Assembly: GCF_025602895.1 (NCBI RefSeq)
Contig: NW_026516356.1
Span: forward strand, 30,514-94,513
DNA: 64,000 nucleotides
Direction of reading: 5' to 3'
From: Polychytrium aggregatum
Taxonomy: Eukaryota; Chytridiomycota; Chytridiomycetes; Polychytriales
The notes beneath the pieces were generated by a model. It searched no databases. It had not been told where the DNA came from and saw nothing but the letters and a program-made list of their open reading frames with translations. Positions 21,945-34,200 of the stretch are shown here, piece by piece. Each line of letters begins with the position of its first letter. Within the stretch, counting starts at the first letter, position 1. The position numbers and the translations under genes were made by a program.

Positions 21945-24900
21945 ATGTCGAAACTTGCTTGGCTCTTACTAGCTGCGCTTGTTTGGGCTGGTATGGCCGT
22001 CGCTATCGAGCAGATCGCCTGTCCTGTGGACAGGGTTAATACAGAAGTATATGTTTTGGACATGGGGATGCGGCTCCGTTTGCGATGCTGACGCCCTTGC
22101 TACTTTCTATCACTCTTTGGCTGGATCTGCCATCGCAATCGCTATCGCGCTCGATTATGATATCGACGCTTCTCCTGCTTCCGGCCCATACAAGGCATTA
22201 TCGATGCAAACGTCCTCAGCTCGGGTGGGGCAACGTTCCCGTCGGTGGTGTACCAGAACTGGACGACCCAGTTCTCGTACAATGGAACGGCGATGATCTA
22301 CTCCCCAACTTCATCCGGTATCGGAGTCCAGTCGCTGATTTCCGACCCAACATTTGCCTTTGCCGGATCGGACACCATCCCAACGCATGCTGGAACGTAC
22401 GGACCAAACACCACTTCCTCGGGACTGGTTGGCATTCCGTCCGTGGTTGGGTGAGTTCCTTGGCAGCTGTTGGATCTTAGGATGAACGCAGATGAATGCT
22501 CGCCGCCAGGTTCGAGGTGTGTATCCATGCATAATCTGTTGGTAGCTATCTGATCCTCCATGATATCTATTTTCCGCGCCGCTTTCGGCCCTCGACAATA
22601 CAGAGCAATCGCAGTGGCCTACAACTTGGGCAATTCCAGCTATCCAAGCATGGTGCTTTCGAGACAGAATATGGTCGACATCTTCAGCGGCTCGCTCAGC
22701 CGATGGAACGACAGTCGGTTGACTGCTCTGAATCCATGGCTTTCAGCCATCTCAGCCAGCATCCAGGTCGTCATCCACTCGGGGACATCCGGCACAACAC
22801 GCAACCTCCTCAAGTCGCTCGCTTCCTTCAATAGCTCGTTTGGATCTGTCTCGACAACGTTCCCGCTCACCAATTGGCAGAACGGAGTCGCGACCGGGCC
22901 CCAGCCGATCATGTCACCAACCAACATGGCTCTTTGCAGCGTTATCCAAAGCGTACCATTTACAATAGGATATTTGGATGCCTCCGATGCTTTCACTACC
23001 ATCGAAACCTATGGATCGGCCTTGTCGTTCTCCTTGGCGTCGATCATCAACCGAAGCGGTGTGGTGACCAGTCTGAATATGACCAACATGAATGTAGGGC
23101 AGCGAATATAGCGAATTACGTTGTTCCGTGAGCGCTGAGCATCTGAGCCACTCGCTTGCGACAAGATCATCGGTTTCTCTGACCATTCCACTACTTCTGC
23201 TATGCTATTTGGCTGTGTGCTTTGCTTCTAGCTCGAGGTTGACAATATTGCGGTGCCTTCTGGACTCAACATGTACACCAACGACATTGAGCGCTATTTG
23301 GACTCGGTGCTGATCGACTCGAGCCGCTCGGGTGCTTATCCGCTCATGGCCGCAAGCTATTACATTGTACGCACCAACCTGTACACCGCTCTTACTCAAG
23401 ATCAAGTGCGATTCACTCTCAACTACCTGTGGTGGACACTCTCCAACAGCTCCGCAATTGTGAGTGCCCCGGTTGCTTGTGATTTTCGTAGCTGTTCGAA
23501 GGCTGGATGGTGATATCGCGACCCGAACACTCGGCTTTCTTGACTGCTGGTCTGCTGGTCTGCTGGTCTGCTGGTCTGCTGGTCTGCTGGTCTGCTGGTC
23601 TGCTGCCAGCACTACCAATTTGATGCCTGTCATTCAGTGACACTTGATATGAGGCGAATATCTGAAAATACTGGAAGGACAATGTGCTCTGTCGAAACCG
23701 CGACGGTAACCTCGGCTGCACGTACCCTCTCTCACCGTCTTTGTTGTCTCTAGGCTACCTGTGTCGACAACTTGTTCCTACCACTGCCCCCAAGCTTGCG
23801 ACATTACTCGTTTTCGGTTCTGCAAACGCTTTCGTACAATGGTCTGCCGCTCTACTCCAACACATCGGCCTGCAATCCTTCCTTTGACGGACTTTTGCTT
23901 ACCAAGCTTGATTCGTGCAGCCACGGCGTTTGTTTATTTGGGCCCTTCATGGATCCCAGTATCAACGCATGTGTGTGCTCGGTCGGATACCTCAACGTTA
24001 ACTCCCAGGATTGCTCCGAGGTTGCCGCACCACTGCAGATCGAGCCTGGCAGCAGAATGGCCGTCCGGATGATGGCACTCTCTGCCATTGTGCTACTGAT
24101 GGCGGCAAATGCTGCGATTCTGCTCGGCATACTATGGTATCGACACCATGAAATCATCAAGAGCATCAGCTGGATGTGCTGTACAGTGATCATGGTTGGC
24201 TGCTGTAAGTTTGTGTGTCCAGCTTGCGCAGTGCTTACTTGATGGCCGACAGTTGCATGGTCGCTCGGCTCTCATCTGTGATATTTTCGATGGGACGATC
24301 TGCTGAAGGAGCTTCGTTTTGAGATTATGAGCGGCGCTGCTGGCAGAGGAGGTCGCCAGTTGCGGAGATTGCCAGTCGTGGAGCTATGTCCTTGACAGAG
24401 ATACTGGGTCATGCACCATCGGTGCCGCCACGGACCGAGCCGCTACCGGAAGATCGCAGCTCGTTCACACCGATATCCAACTATTATCGTCATTAATGGG
24501 CTCCACCTTTCGGCCTTGTCTCAAGTTGGTGGCCAGTTCGCGGCGCTCATGTATCTGCTGGCTCCAACCACAACACTATGCACGACAAGAGTGATGCTTC
24601 CGGCAATGAGCTTCACGCTTGTATTCAGGTATGCGCTTCCGAGTTTTGTTTTGTCTGTTTCTTTGATCCCAAGCCTCCAGCCGCCGCTTGTAGTCCTCAT
24701 GCCCTCGATCCTGTGGCGGACATGGCCCCAATGCTACCCTCATTGGCGAGGATACGATGGACTAGGGAGCGGCTGAGACAATCCAATGATCATGATTTTG
24801 TGGGCGCATTCTGTGGATCTCGTCATATGGACCTCATTTAATGTGTCTCATTGCGTGCGCTCTCAGCGTCATTTTCTGGAAGTCGATTCGGCTGGTGTAC

Positions 24901-25968
24901 ATATTTGACGCCAGCCAGGGCAGTTCTTTCATACACTCGGACACCACCCTGATCGCACTTGCAATGATTGCTGTCGTGGCACAATTCATCCTGGGCATGA
25001 TATGGCGACAAGCCAATCGACCGACGGCCGTACTATTGATCGTGGATTCGGAGAGTTTCCTGGACTGTGGATATGTAAACCCGTTCGATGCATACCTGGC
25101 TATCATCTATACGTTGGCCGTGCTATTGATCCTGGCGTGCATGATCATGGCCACTCTCACCCGCACGACCCGGAAGAAGCTCAAAGAGTCAAGCGAGACC
25201 TGGAGAAGCGTGATCGTTGTTATGGTGGCTCTGCTGCTCGGAACGCTTGTCGTCTACGAGCTGTTGGTGTTGCCCAACTCCCGGACGATCACAATCACTC
25301 GCAACGTCGTTGTCGCCGTACTAATGGGACTGGCGTCGTTTGGCGTGCCCGTGGCTCTATATGCCAAGCGACTGGCTTTGATCATGTTGCAGACCACGAC
25401 CGGCAGCGAATTTGAAGCCGGGTACACCGGAACGGCCGTGCCAGATCTCAAGTTCGAAGCGCCTCAAGACAACATTCAGCTGTCTGAAGTACACACGTTC
25501 GATACACGACTGCGGCTGTTGAACTCGACCGGCATCGAGGCCACGCGATATCTTCTCTTTGTCTTCCCAGAGGTTGACCGGCTGGTGATGGCCGACGTCC
25601 AGGAGATCTCGGTTCAGGAGCCTGCAATAGTGAAGCTGTCGAGCTGCGACATTGTCAAAGGAGGCCAGATTCGCAAGAGCACCTCCAACTTCTCGAACGA
25701 GCCTTTGCCCACGACATCCGCGCAGGTCTCAAGCTCGTTCCTGGTACCGCTCAAGCAGGTGGCGGCGACGGCGACGGCGACGGCGATTCCCAAAGCGACT
25801 CTGCTGATCCGCAGTGGGGTATTTTCGTACGAAATCGAGTTTGAAAAGCGGGCACATCTCAATCAGTTTTTTGAGCTCTACGAGCAGGCACGAAGGCGAT
25901 TTATGTGCCATGTTCACGGCTCGGACAAGGACGGCCGCTCGACCGAATCAAGCAGTCTGAACGAGTGA
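21945..25968 (+). CDS. receptor-like protein: PstS-like phosphate-binding domain + EGF-like knot + class-C-like 7TM domain
   Basis: Modelled exons: 21945-about 22046, about 22195-22450, 22604-23093, 23232-23459, 23754-24204, 24526-24628 and 24867-25968, about 910 aa. All junctions from exon 2 onward are phase-consistent; the exon 1/2 join is unresolved. Order: signal peptide (MSKLAWLLLAALVWAGMAVA); a PstS-type periplasmic-binding domain (GGATFPSVVYQNW, AIAVAYNLG, DIFSGSLSRWND, VVIHSGTSGTTRNLLKSL, IGYLDASDAF); a Cys-rich EGF-like stretch (CSHGVC...CVCSVGY); seven helices with class C marks (LCTTRV in TM3, FWKSIRLVYIFD after it); then a cytoplasmic tail of about 190 aa that may be PH-like (FSYEIEFEKRAHLNQFFELY). 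Expected at the plasma membrane. Phosphate or phosphorylated-ligand sensing is inferred from the fold only; no G-protein coupling is shown. Confidence 0.78.
23544..23599. repeat. 8-bp tandem repeat (CTGCTGGT x7) in a receptor intron
   Basis: Seven perfect units inside the intron between 23459 and 23754 of the PstS-7TM gene. Confidence 0.95.
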
Positions 25969-26635
25969 CGGACAGCGGCGTCGCCGGGAACACGATCGGG
26001 GAGTGTTGAGGGTGCATTCTTGACAACGAAACCGGGTACATTTTTTCCTTACTTTCACGATTCGGATGTTGTTCCTGGACACCTGTCTATCGGTCCAAAA
26101 CACGGTGGTTGATTGACCACATCGCGAATGGCGATGGCAGGGGTTGTCCAAGCAACACGGGCGAGGGCAGGCAGACAGGCAGACAGTCTGGTGGCTGCAA
26201 TCACGAACCATCACGGTGGGTATGGGTTCAGGACAGGCTTCAGGTCTCTCGGTAAGGAGAGGAAAGAGAGAAAGAGGAAATCAAGGCAATACCTGTTTCC
26301 CTTGGAAGCAGAAGCATACTCGGTCTGGCCATAATGTTTGATCAGAAGCAGTGCCGCATCCACGCCGATGCGCTGAGGGCCTCGTGCTGCACGATCATGC
26401 CCGGGAAGCATCAACTTTGGCACCGCTGCAGGGTAGCGTGCCGCCGATGTGATGAATGAGTATGTATGTATGTATTCAACAGCCAAAAAAATGACCACTG
26501 GCCTCAGAATCGGGTGTCTCCTTCCATTTCGCACAGGCATTGATGGCCAGGGCACTCCTCCTTGATAACAGGCGAGTATCTGGGACGCTGCTCGCAGACG
26601 CGCTTGTAGCGCCCGGCCACCTCTGGGTATGCCGC
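25969..26635. other. convergent 3' intergenic region
   Basis: Between the stop codons of the receptor gene (plus) and the Alr4036-like gene (minus). Open frames reaching into it are shadows. No gene or RNA recognised. Confidence 0.6.
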
Positions 26636-27953
26636 TTAAGGGTTGACGTCGTCAATAACCCAGGAGCCCTCCTTTGTGCAGGTGTAAACGGTACGGGTTG
26701 GGGGACCGGAGTTGTTCGAAGCGCAGGCCGTGTGGTCGACACGGGTGACCTTGAAGATGATGAGGCAAAAGTTGTCAAAAGCAGCGTTGTGCACACACTG
26801 GTCCTCCTCCTCCTTTGTCATCTTGGCTCGGCGCTCCAGAGTCGAGTGGTTGTTGATGGTGGCGTTCTGGAACTTGGCGAGCAAGCTGGGAGACAGTGGC
26901 GGGGTCTGTCCGTTGAACTCGCTACCGACAACGTCCAGACGGGTGTATCGGAAACCGGTTCCAAGCGACACGGGCGACGACACCTTGATTTGGTTCTGGT
27001 CGCGATAGACGGACCACGACTCGTTGGGATTCGGGGTCCTGACCTCGCCCGAGCTCGGCCAGGTGAAGGAGGCCCGATAGAATGGGGAAATCTTGTGCCA
27101 CAAGCGAATGCGCTCGGTTTCCCAGAACTCTTCCGGATTGAGGGCCGCCTGCGAGCCCTCGTCGCCGACGATGACCTTTCTGGGAGCCGAGCCGAATCGG
27201 CCCGACAGGGTGGAGGCACAGACAATGTAGAGACGGCTGGAGGAGGAGAGGACAAAGGTCTCCTTGGTCTTGGGCATGGACCTGAAGGGGTGGCGATGGA
27301 ATGGGTGTGAGACGATTGCCTGGCTGGTCTCGCCAGCAGGCGGAAGGACGGTGTATCAAGCCAGCGCAGGGCAAAGTACATCAGGCAACCCGTCTGCGCG
27401 CTGGGATACAGGCTACGCCGCCAGCGGCTGGGTCTCGACGTACCAGTAAATCTCGTGGGATTGGCCGGATTTGACGACACTCATGAGCTCGGGGTTGCTG
27501 GTTGCGGCCGAGAACACAAGGATGCGGGGATCAGCGGCCAAAAAGTCCTGGAAGACCAGCGGCTGGATCTTTGGGGTGCCATTAGACTTGACCGAGGCAA
27601 GTTGGACGACGACTGACGGCACGATCGGCGACGGAGGAGCAGAGTTGTTAGCAGCGTTGTCAGCAGAGCGGTGGGCAAGCAGGACAGACCAAAGCCCTGC
27701 AAATTGCCGATGGCGCCTGCGGGAGAGCCGGTGCCAACAGGCCGCGCGAAAGTACCGATTGCGGCCAATAGGAGGGTGGGCAAGGACCCAGCGAAGCCGA
27801 GCGTAGCCTACCGGGATCGGGCGGGGTCTGGCTCGAGCTGGAGAACGGATTAACGGTGGATAATCCGGACTGGGCCGCGTTGGGGAAATTGGCCCTGAAG
27901 GCCTGCTGCAGGGCGTTGGCCCATGGGACTTGCTGTTGCTGAGCGGCAGCCAT
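26636..27953 (-). CDS. pyridoxamine-phosphate-oxidase-like FMN-binding protein, Alr4036 type
   Basis: Three exons, 27953-27812, 27612-27444 and 27281-26636, phases 1 and 2, give 318 aa. The N-terminal PWANALQQAFRANFP is followed by VVVQLASVKSNGTPKIQPLVF, then IYWSMPKTKETFVLSSSSRLYIV (exon 2/3 junction), RIRLWHKISPFYRASFTWPSSG, and a C-terminal FDNFCLIIFKVTRVDH ending WVIDDVNP. This order matches the Alr4036-type FMN-binding split-barrel family (the PNPOx-like group). These proteins bind FMN; the reaction is not established for most members and should not be assumed to be pyridoxal-phosphate synthesis. No signal peptide, so probably cytosolic. Lies between the arms of the inverted duplication. 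Confidence 0.72.
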
Positions 27954-29061
27954 TTCAGATGCAGGCAGAGAGTGGATGCAGCGGATGCGACCGAGCAGGC
28001 GAGGGGACGGGCGACAGGAGATCGGTTGGGATGCCTCGAGCGGGCCGATGGCGAAAGAAGAGGAAGAGCAACACGGACGAGGGTCGAGAAAGAAAGGAGC
28101 TGTTTGGGCGAAGGCCAAGGGGCAAAGGAGGCCGCGCTATTGTGGACTGTGCCGTTGGCGCGGCGTTGTGCACAGGGGAGCACTGTGCTGTTGATGGATG
28201 TGAGCTTGATTGTGCACACAGTCGGGGCTGTTGCGGTACCGCCGTGCCCAAAAAAAGACACGCACAGAGCCGCGTCACCGCGCGCCCAGCTATTTCTGTC
28301 AGTGCGCAGCAGCCGCGTCTGCCTTTCTGGACCTGTCCAAGACGCGCACAGGCGCACCGTGTGCGCGACCAAAGTGACACAGGCTGTCGAGCCCGCTGCG
28401 CACACACGCGCTGTTGTTGTGCCTGTCCCGCATCTGTCCGAGCCGTTCCGGGTCTGTCCGAGTCCTGCCACCGGCAGTGACACAATCCAGCGTCGCCACA
28501 CACGTCCTGCTGTGTCACTACGACGGCGCCTTGTCTGGGGCACCGCGCCACTGAGACTGCTGTCCGACCACATGTAGGCTGCTGAAGAATTAAGGGAGGC
28601 GCAAGGCCCCACACAGCGCAACAGCGACAATGCGACGGTCCGCAACAGCCAACATCACACCAATGAGCATCATCGACAGCGGTCATCATAATCAACATCA
28701 GCATCAACATCAACATCAACATCAACATCAACATCAACATCAACATCAACATCAACATCAACATCAACATCAACATCAACATCAACATCAACATCAACAT
28801 CAGCATCAGCATCAGCATCAGCATCAGCATCAGCATCAGCATCAGCATCAACATCGTAATCAGAACCACATTCCCTGTGTGCGGCTCTCCCCACAAGGAG
28901 CAGCGCTCCGTGTGCCCTCTGTTTCACACCGGTCCCACACCGGTCTCACATCGGTCCACGCTCCCCCCCCCGCGCCGTCGCCGTCCTTCGCCGTTTTCCT
29001 CGTCCGCATCCCCGTCAGCCCTCTGGCCTTCTTTGCGCATCCATCTTCGCCTGCCTGCGAC
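27954..29061. other. divergent intergenic region with a long CATCAA array
   Basis: Separates the Alr4036-like gene (minus) from the Kre9/SH3 gene (plus). Long open frames here, for example 27413-28645 minus and 28630-29316 plus, arise from translated repeats and G/C bias. No gene supported. Confidence 0.55.
28692..28855. repeat. (CATCAA)n / (CATCAG)n hexanucleotide array
   Basis: About 27 hexamers: mostly CATCAA, switching to CATCAG toward the right end, then one CATCAA. The clean switch suggests two rounds of local expansion. Confidence 0.95.
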
Positions 29062-30706
29062 ATGCTCTGGGAGAAAACCGCCGTCCTGGGCACCGTGTCG
29101 CTCGTGCTGTCGGCTCAGGCCGCCGCTGCCGCCTCCTTCGGTCTCTCCGTCAACGTATGCTCCGTCGGGTGGCAGCCTTGCCGCCCTGCACTGTCTTGCA
29201 CCGGTGTCCGTGCCAACTTTCGCTCGCGCCGTCTGCTCACGCCAACCTCCCTGCATTTGACACCCAGACCAACCCTGCGCCCATCGCGCCAAGCGACCCG
29301 CTGCAGTTCACTCTGACCTGGTCCACTTCGGGTGCCTTTGATGATGCCACCGCCCGCTCGCTGTCCATCTATCTAGTGGTAGGTCGCCCTGGCCCGCTGG
29401 CATTGCTCGCGGCCTCGTTGTCCGCAGCCCAGCGCCGGCACAGATCCTGTCTCGAAGCGAGCATGTTCCCGTCAGCATGTGGCCCTAGCTCGTATTTGCC
29501 ACCTTACCCATCCTGCCGTCTTGCCCACCAATACCAATGCTTCCCCGGCGACCTTTCTTCCAGAACGCTGCCACAGGCAGCCGCGACTATCTGCTCGTCA
29601 GCACCCCGTTCCCAAAGACCATCGTCAATGGAAAGATAACCTACTTCAACCTCAAGACCCACGAGGCCTTTGCTGACGGAAGCTACTTCGTCGAGGCCTG
29701 CGATGCTACCGACTGCACGGGCCAGAGCAGCCAATCACCCTCCCCACTCTCTGTTCAGGGATCTGCTTCCCGTGTTGTCAACTTTGCTGCCTTGGCTGGT
29801 GCTGGCAACTCCTCGGCCAGTCCGAGCGCTGCTGCAACCTCGGCTGCCCCAGAGACCACCCAGCAGACCAACTCGCCTGCGCCCACAACCCAGGCTTCTC
29901 CTTCTGCGTCTCCATCGCCTCCTCCTCCTTCTCCGCCGCCGCCGCCGCCGCCGCCTCCGACCCGAAAGTCGACTGATCAGCCTCAGTCCACCACGACCAC
30001 TACAACCACTACGGTCACCACCACCACCACTACCACAACCGCAGCAAACCCGCCGCCGGCAACCACAAATCCGGCCCAAAGCACCGTCATCCAAACAAGC
30101 CTGAATCCAGTCACCCAGAACACACAGGTCATTCCTGCACCGGCCTCCGTCGTGGCTCCGTCGATCCAGCCGATCGTCGCCAGACCCAACACAGCCACGG
30201 TCCCGGTTGCCACCCCAACCGGTACGATCACCGGCACGGCCACAACCACCGATTCCGGAAGCCACACGGGCGTCATCATCGGAATCGTGGTTGCCGCCAT
30301 CTGCATCCCGATTGTCTTGACTGGATCGGCCTACTTCCTCTACCGCCGACGCTACGCTGAACAGTACAAACAGACCAGAACGCTGTCGGCACAGAACATG
30401 GCCTACGTGGGTGACGATATGTATGCTCCATCGCCTTTGCCTCCGCCCCACGGCCTCCCTTCGCCTGCGGGCTCCTACGGCGAGGTTCCCGCCGTTGAGG
30501 GCTTGCGCCCAACCTCTCCTCCACTTGGCCGATATCACCGTGTCCGCATTGGCCGCATCCCTCAGCGTCCGGATGAGCTTCCTCTACAGCCTGGCGAAGT
30601 TGTTCAAGTCACCGAAACCTACGAGGACGGCTGGGGCATGGGCATCAACGAAGGCGGCCTCATGGGCGTGGTTCCTCTCAACTTTTTGGAGGACCAGCCG
30701 CTGTAA
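29062..30706 (+). CDS. Kre9-like surface protein with one TM helix and a cytoplasmic SH3 domain
   Basis: Three exons, 29062-29154, 29268-29378 and 29564-30706, all phase 0, give 448 aa. Signal peptide MLWEKTAVLGTVSLVLSAQ; exon 2 holds LQFTLTWSTSGAF, in the place of the Kre9/Knh1 domain of the paralogues at 1-4863; exon 3 continues the ectodomain (DGSYFVEACDATDC), then a long Pro/Thr/Ser stalk with poly-Pro and poly-Thr runs, a helix at about 30265-30330 (GVIIGIVVAAICIPIVLTG), a basic stop-transfer RRRY and a C-terminal SH3 domain (PDELPLQPGEVVQV, EDGWGMGINEGGLMGVVPLNF). The layout resembles an O-mannosylated wall or osmosensor joined to an SH3 adaptor, a Msb2/Sho1-like logic in one chain (inference). 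Intron phases match the Kre9-like copies 1 and 2. Confidence 0.82.
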
Positions 30707-31256
30707 ACCACATGCGCCATTAATATCGCCCCTCTATTCCGCTATTCGCTAGCCTCCGTGGATGGGCTGTTCCTCTGCTCCCCTGTCCCGAGCGTCGTAG
30801 TATCCACCAGGCGCCATTGTCTGCCGCTGGCAGTAGTTTCTATTCTATCCATCGTATGATCCCGTTTTATTCTGCACTGGTATCGATCACTTCCGAGCAG
30901 TCGAAGCGAATGTTGTTTCGGCTCTCTCTCTCTTGGGTGCCCTTTTCCCTGGCCACTTCTGCCGTCGCCGCCCATTCATGATTCTCATAGATGCCAAATA
31001 CAGTTGGTCCAGAAAGCAACGGGACTCTGCTTTTCACTGGCCTGCTGAGCTTCTGTGGATCTGGTGCGATTGTTCCCAGCCTGGCTCGATCCAGCGCATG
31101 CGCAGTTGTCCAGTCACGCCGATGTCACCTGTTTCGTCCACGTGGTGCTCCGCACAAGCCTCAGAGTCCAACGGCGGCTTTCTGGACCAGCCAGCACCGT
31201 CCTCCTGCTCATCCTGTTGCTGCTGCTGCTGTTGCTGCTGCTGCTGCCGTCACCAA
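30707..31256. other. intergenic region with a CTG-rich tract
   Basis: Between the SH3 protein and SMC6. A (CTG)n/(TTG) tract runs at about 31216-31250, ending a few bases before the SMC6 start codon. The open frame upstream of the start translates this tract to poly-Cys and is not coding. Confidence 0.6.
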
Positions 31257-34200
31257 ATGAAAGAGGATCTCGCACGACAAAACTCAAGGAAGCAGCGGCT
31301 CCTGTCGCCCCGCTCGCAGCAGAGCCCGCTGTCTTCTCCTCCTCCAATGTCCCAACAGCCACTGGTCGATCCTCCCGATCTGCGACTCGCTGCCTCGGCC
31401 CTTGTTGACGAGGAGGATGCTTCGCAGAACAATCCCGTTTCAGACTCGCAGACCGACATCCTCTCTGGATCCCGAAAGCGCAAGTCCGAAGATGCCGGCC
31501 ACTTCCGGTCGTCCAAGAAGCACTGCGAGGTGCGGATTCTGTTGCTATCGCATCGGCGAGGGCCATCGTAGATCCTTGGAATCTCGTCCCCAAGCGAGTG
31601 CCGCTGAAGGATGGACAAGGCTGCAGCAGCCCGCACCGCTGCCTGTGATCCACGGCGATCTTCAATCTTTGAACGATATTTGCATGCCTCCCCCTCTATC
31701 GGTATACCGATGCTTGATCCGTCCAATTGACACTGCCGCGGATCATGACCACCCGTGTCAAACGGCGTCGTCATTCTTCCTTGCAACCAACGCAGGACGA
31801 TGAGAGCTACTGTGGCACCGTCGAGCGCATCGAGCTGGTCAACTTCATGTGCCACAAATATCTGGTTGTGGACTTCAACCCAAAGATCAACTTTGTCATC
31901 GGCCACAACGGCAGTGAGTGTCCAGCCGCCAGACCACACCCCGTATGATTTGGACAGGCCTTGGTCCTCTTCGCACCAGCACATCGCCACAGAACCGCAT
32001 TACTTGAGCCTCGGATCTGATTCGACTCGCTGTGCTTCGCCTCCTGAAGGTGGAAAGAGCGCCATCCTCACCGGCCTGATGATCTGCCTTGGAGGCAAGG
32101 CGAGTTTCACCAATCGTGGCCAGAATCTGAAGAATTTCATCAAGGAAGGAGAGAGGTACCACAGAATCTGGTTGCCCACAGCATATCCGGATCAAACGAT
32201 CGAGGCGCACAGATCCATTCTTGGAAGTGATGAGACAGCTCGTAATCGACGCCATCTGTTGCATTGCCGCCCTTGGCTCTGCCCCTCCTTACAGTTCCGC
32301 TGAGATCACTGTCCGGATTCGAAACACTGGCGAGGACGCTTTCGAGCCAGGCACATATGGCGACTTCATCGAGATCACTCGCAGACTCACCGCCGACAGC
32401 GGCAAGCCACACACCTACAAAATCATGTCCAGTAACAGTAAGACCAGAGCAGCATACCCTCTCCCGCCTTGAGCCATACTGCCGTCCAGCCAAGATTTAT
32501 TGCCTCGACATGCAAGCACCCAACTTACACTGATATCATCACACACCACGTCTCAGAAACCCTCGTCTCCACCAAGAAGGAGGACCTCGTAGCAATCTGC
32601 GACCACTTCCAGATTCAGGTCGAGAACCCGCTCGCCATCCTGACGCAAGATACAGCGCGCATGTTCCTGGGCAACAGCACACCTCAGGAAAAGTATCAGG
32701 TTCGTCTACATCCCAACGCCATTCTGGACACTGTCGACCCATTTCCAGGTCGAGAGGGGAAGTTCCATCTTTACCCTCCTTTCCAGCAATCTATGACTTT
32801 TTTTTCTCCGGGCGTTGGAATCACAATTTGGCCCGACCAACGATCGTCAACTAAAAAATGCGGTTTCTGTCGCAGGCTTTCTTGAAAGGCACACAGCTCA
32901 GCCAGCTCCACGATGACTACAGCATTATCAAGCAGAACCTGCAAAAGATGCGCGAAAGCACCCAGGTCCAGGTCAAGGTATATTGTCCCGCAGCTGCTTG
33001 TCGAGAAACACATCAGCTCTGGCCACAAGCCAACATAGGCCTGTTGATCAAGACTTGTGCATGCACAAGCCGAATCCAACAGCAACATCGGGGATGCTGT
33101 GCTCACCATCGTCAACTTATCTTCGACAGAGAATCCTTGAGCTCAAGGATGACATCGTAAAACTCAAGGAGCGGATGAAGGTGGGATCATTGCTTTATCC
33201 TCATCTGTTGCAGCAGGCATATTGGTGCCACGGGGCCCAGTACGCAGCGGTGTGGTTGACCATGACTCTCCGACAGGATCTTGAGCAAATGGAGGACTAC
33301 CAGGACACCATCCACTCCTTGAAGAACGAGCTGATCTGGGCGACCATTGTCGATCAAGAGCAGGTACGCACGCATACACCGACATATGTCGGTGCGTGAA
33401 CACTGCCCTTTGTCCAAGAGGGTAGTATGACGTTGTGGTGTCAGACGATGCAGCTGACCGCTCGCTACCACAGGCTTTGAAGAAGCAGCACGACGCTATC
33501 GAATCGCGACAGCGTAAGATCAACCGACGAGAAGAGCACGTCAGTCAGAACAATGTAAGTAACAACAGACAGGATTATTGCGTGTTGTGTGCTGCAGCAT
33601 TGCTCTCGCGTCGTCGCCTCCGATCGGAATCTATCGCTCCCCCGCCCACTGTCACACTCCAACGACCACCAGGGGCTGCAAGCGGCAGCCTGCACTTTGG
33701 CCGATAAACTCTCTAATTTATCTTCGACTTCCATGCGTACAAGGCCGAGCTAGAGCGGCTGAACGAGGACATTGAGCGCTGTCGGGAAAAGATCGAGTCT
33801 CTGTCGTCACCAGTGTTCACCAGCCGCCTTCAAGAGCTGCAGAACGAGCGCGTCCAAATCAAGGACGAGCTGCGCGAGTGTTTGTCTCAGAACGAAGAAG
33901 TGCAGGAAGAGATCCGCAAGCTGACGGCTGAAAAGAACAAGATCACAGCCAAGTTCGCGGCCGAGAAGAAGCGTCTGGGAGCCAGGTACGGATGGACCCT
34001 GAGCCGTTCGTCATCGAACAAAGGGGGAGGCATATGTGAATGCGCTGGTCGCGGTGATGTGGTATCGCATCCTCCGCGCCCTCATCGCTCACCCATCGTG
34101 CCGATGTCTCTAGCGGTAACCGCGCTGAGCGGGAGCAAGAGCTGGAGGATATGAAGGAACGCCGGTCGGAAATCACTACCAAGCTCGAAGAGGTGAGAGG

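Noticed and set aside
27413-28645. 410-codon minus-strand open frame
   Set aside because: Only its C-terminal part corresponds to real coding sequence (exon 2 of the Alr4036-like gene); the remainder is intergenic with no domain.
28630-29316. His-Gln repeat protein of 228 codons
   Set aside because: It is the translated CATCAA/CATCAG array running into the first exon of the SH3 gene in the wrong frame.
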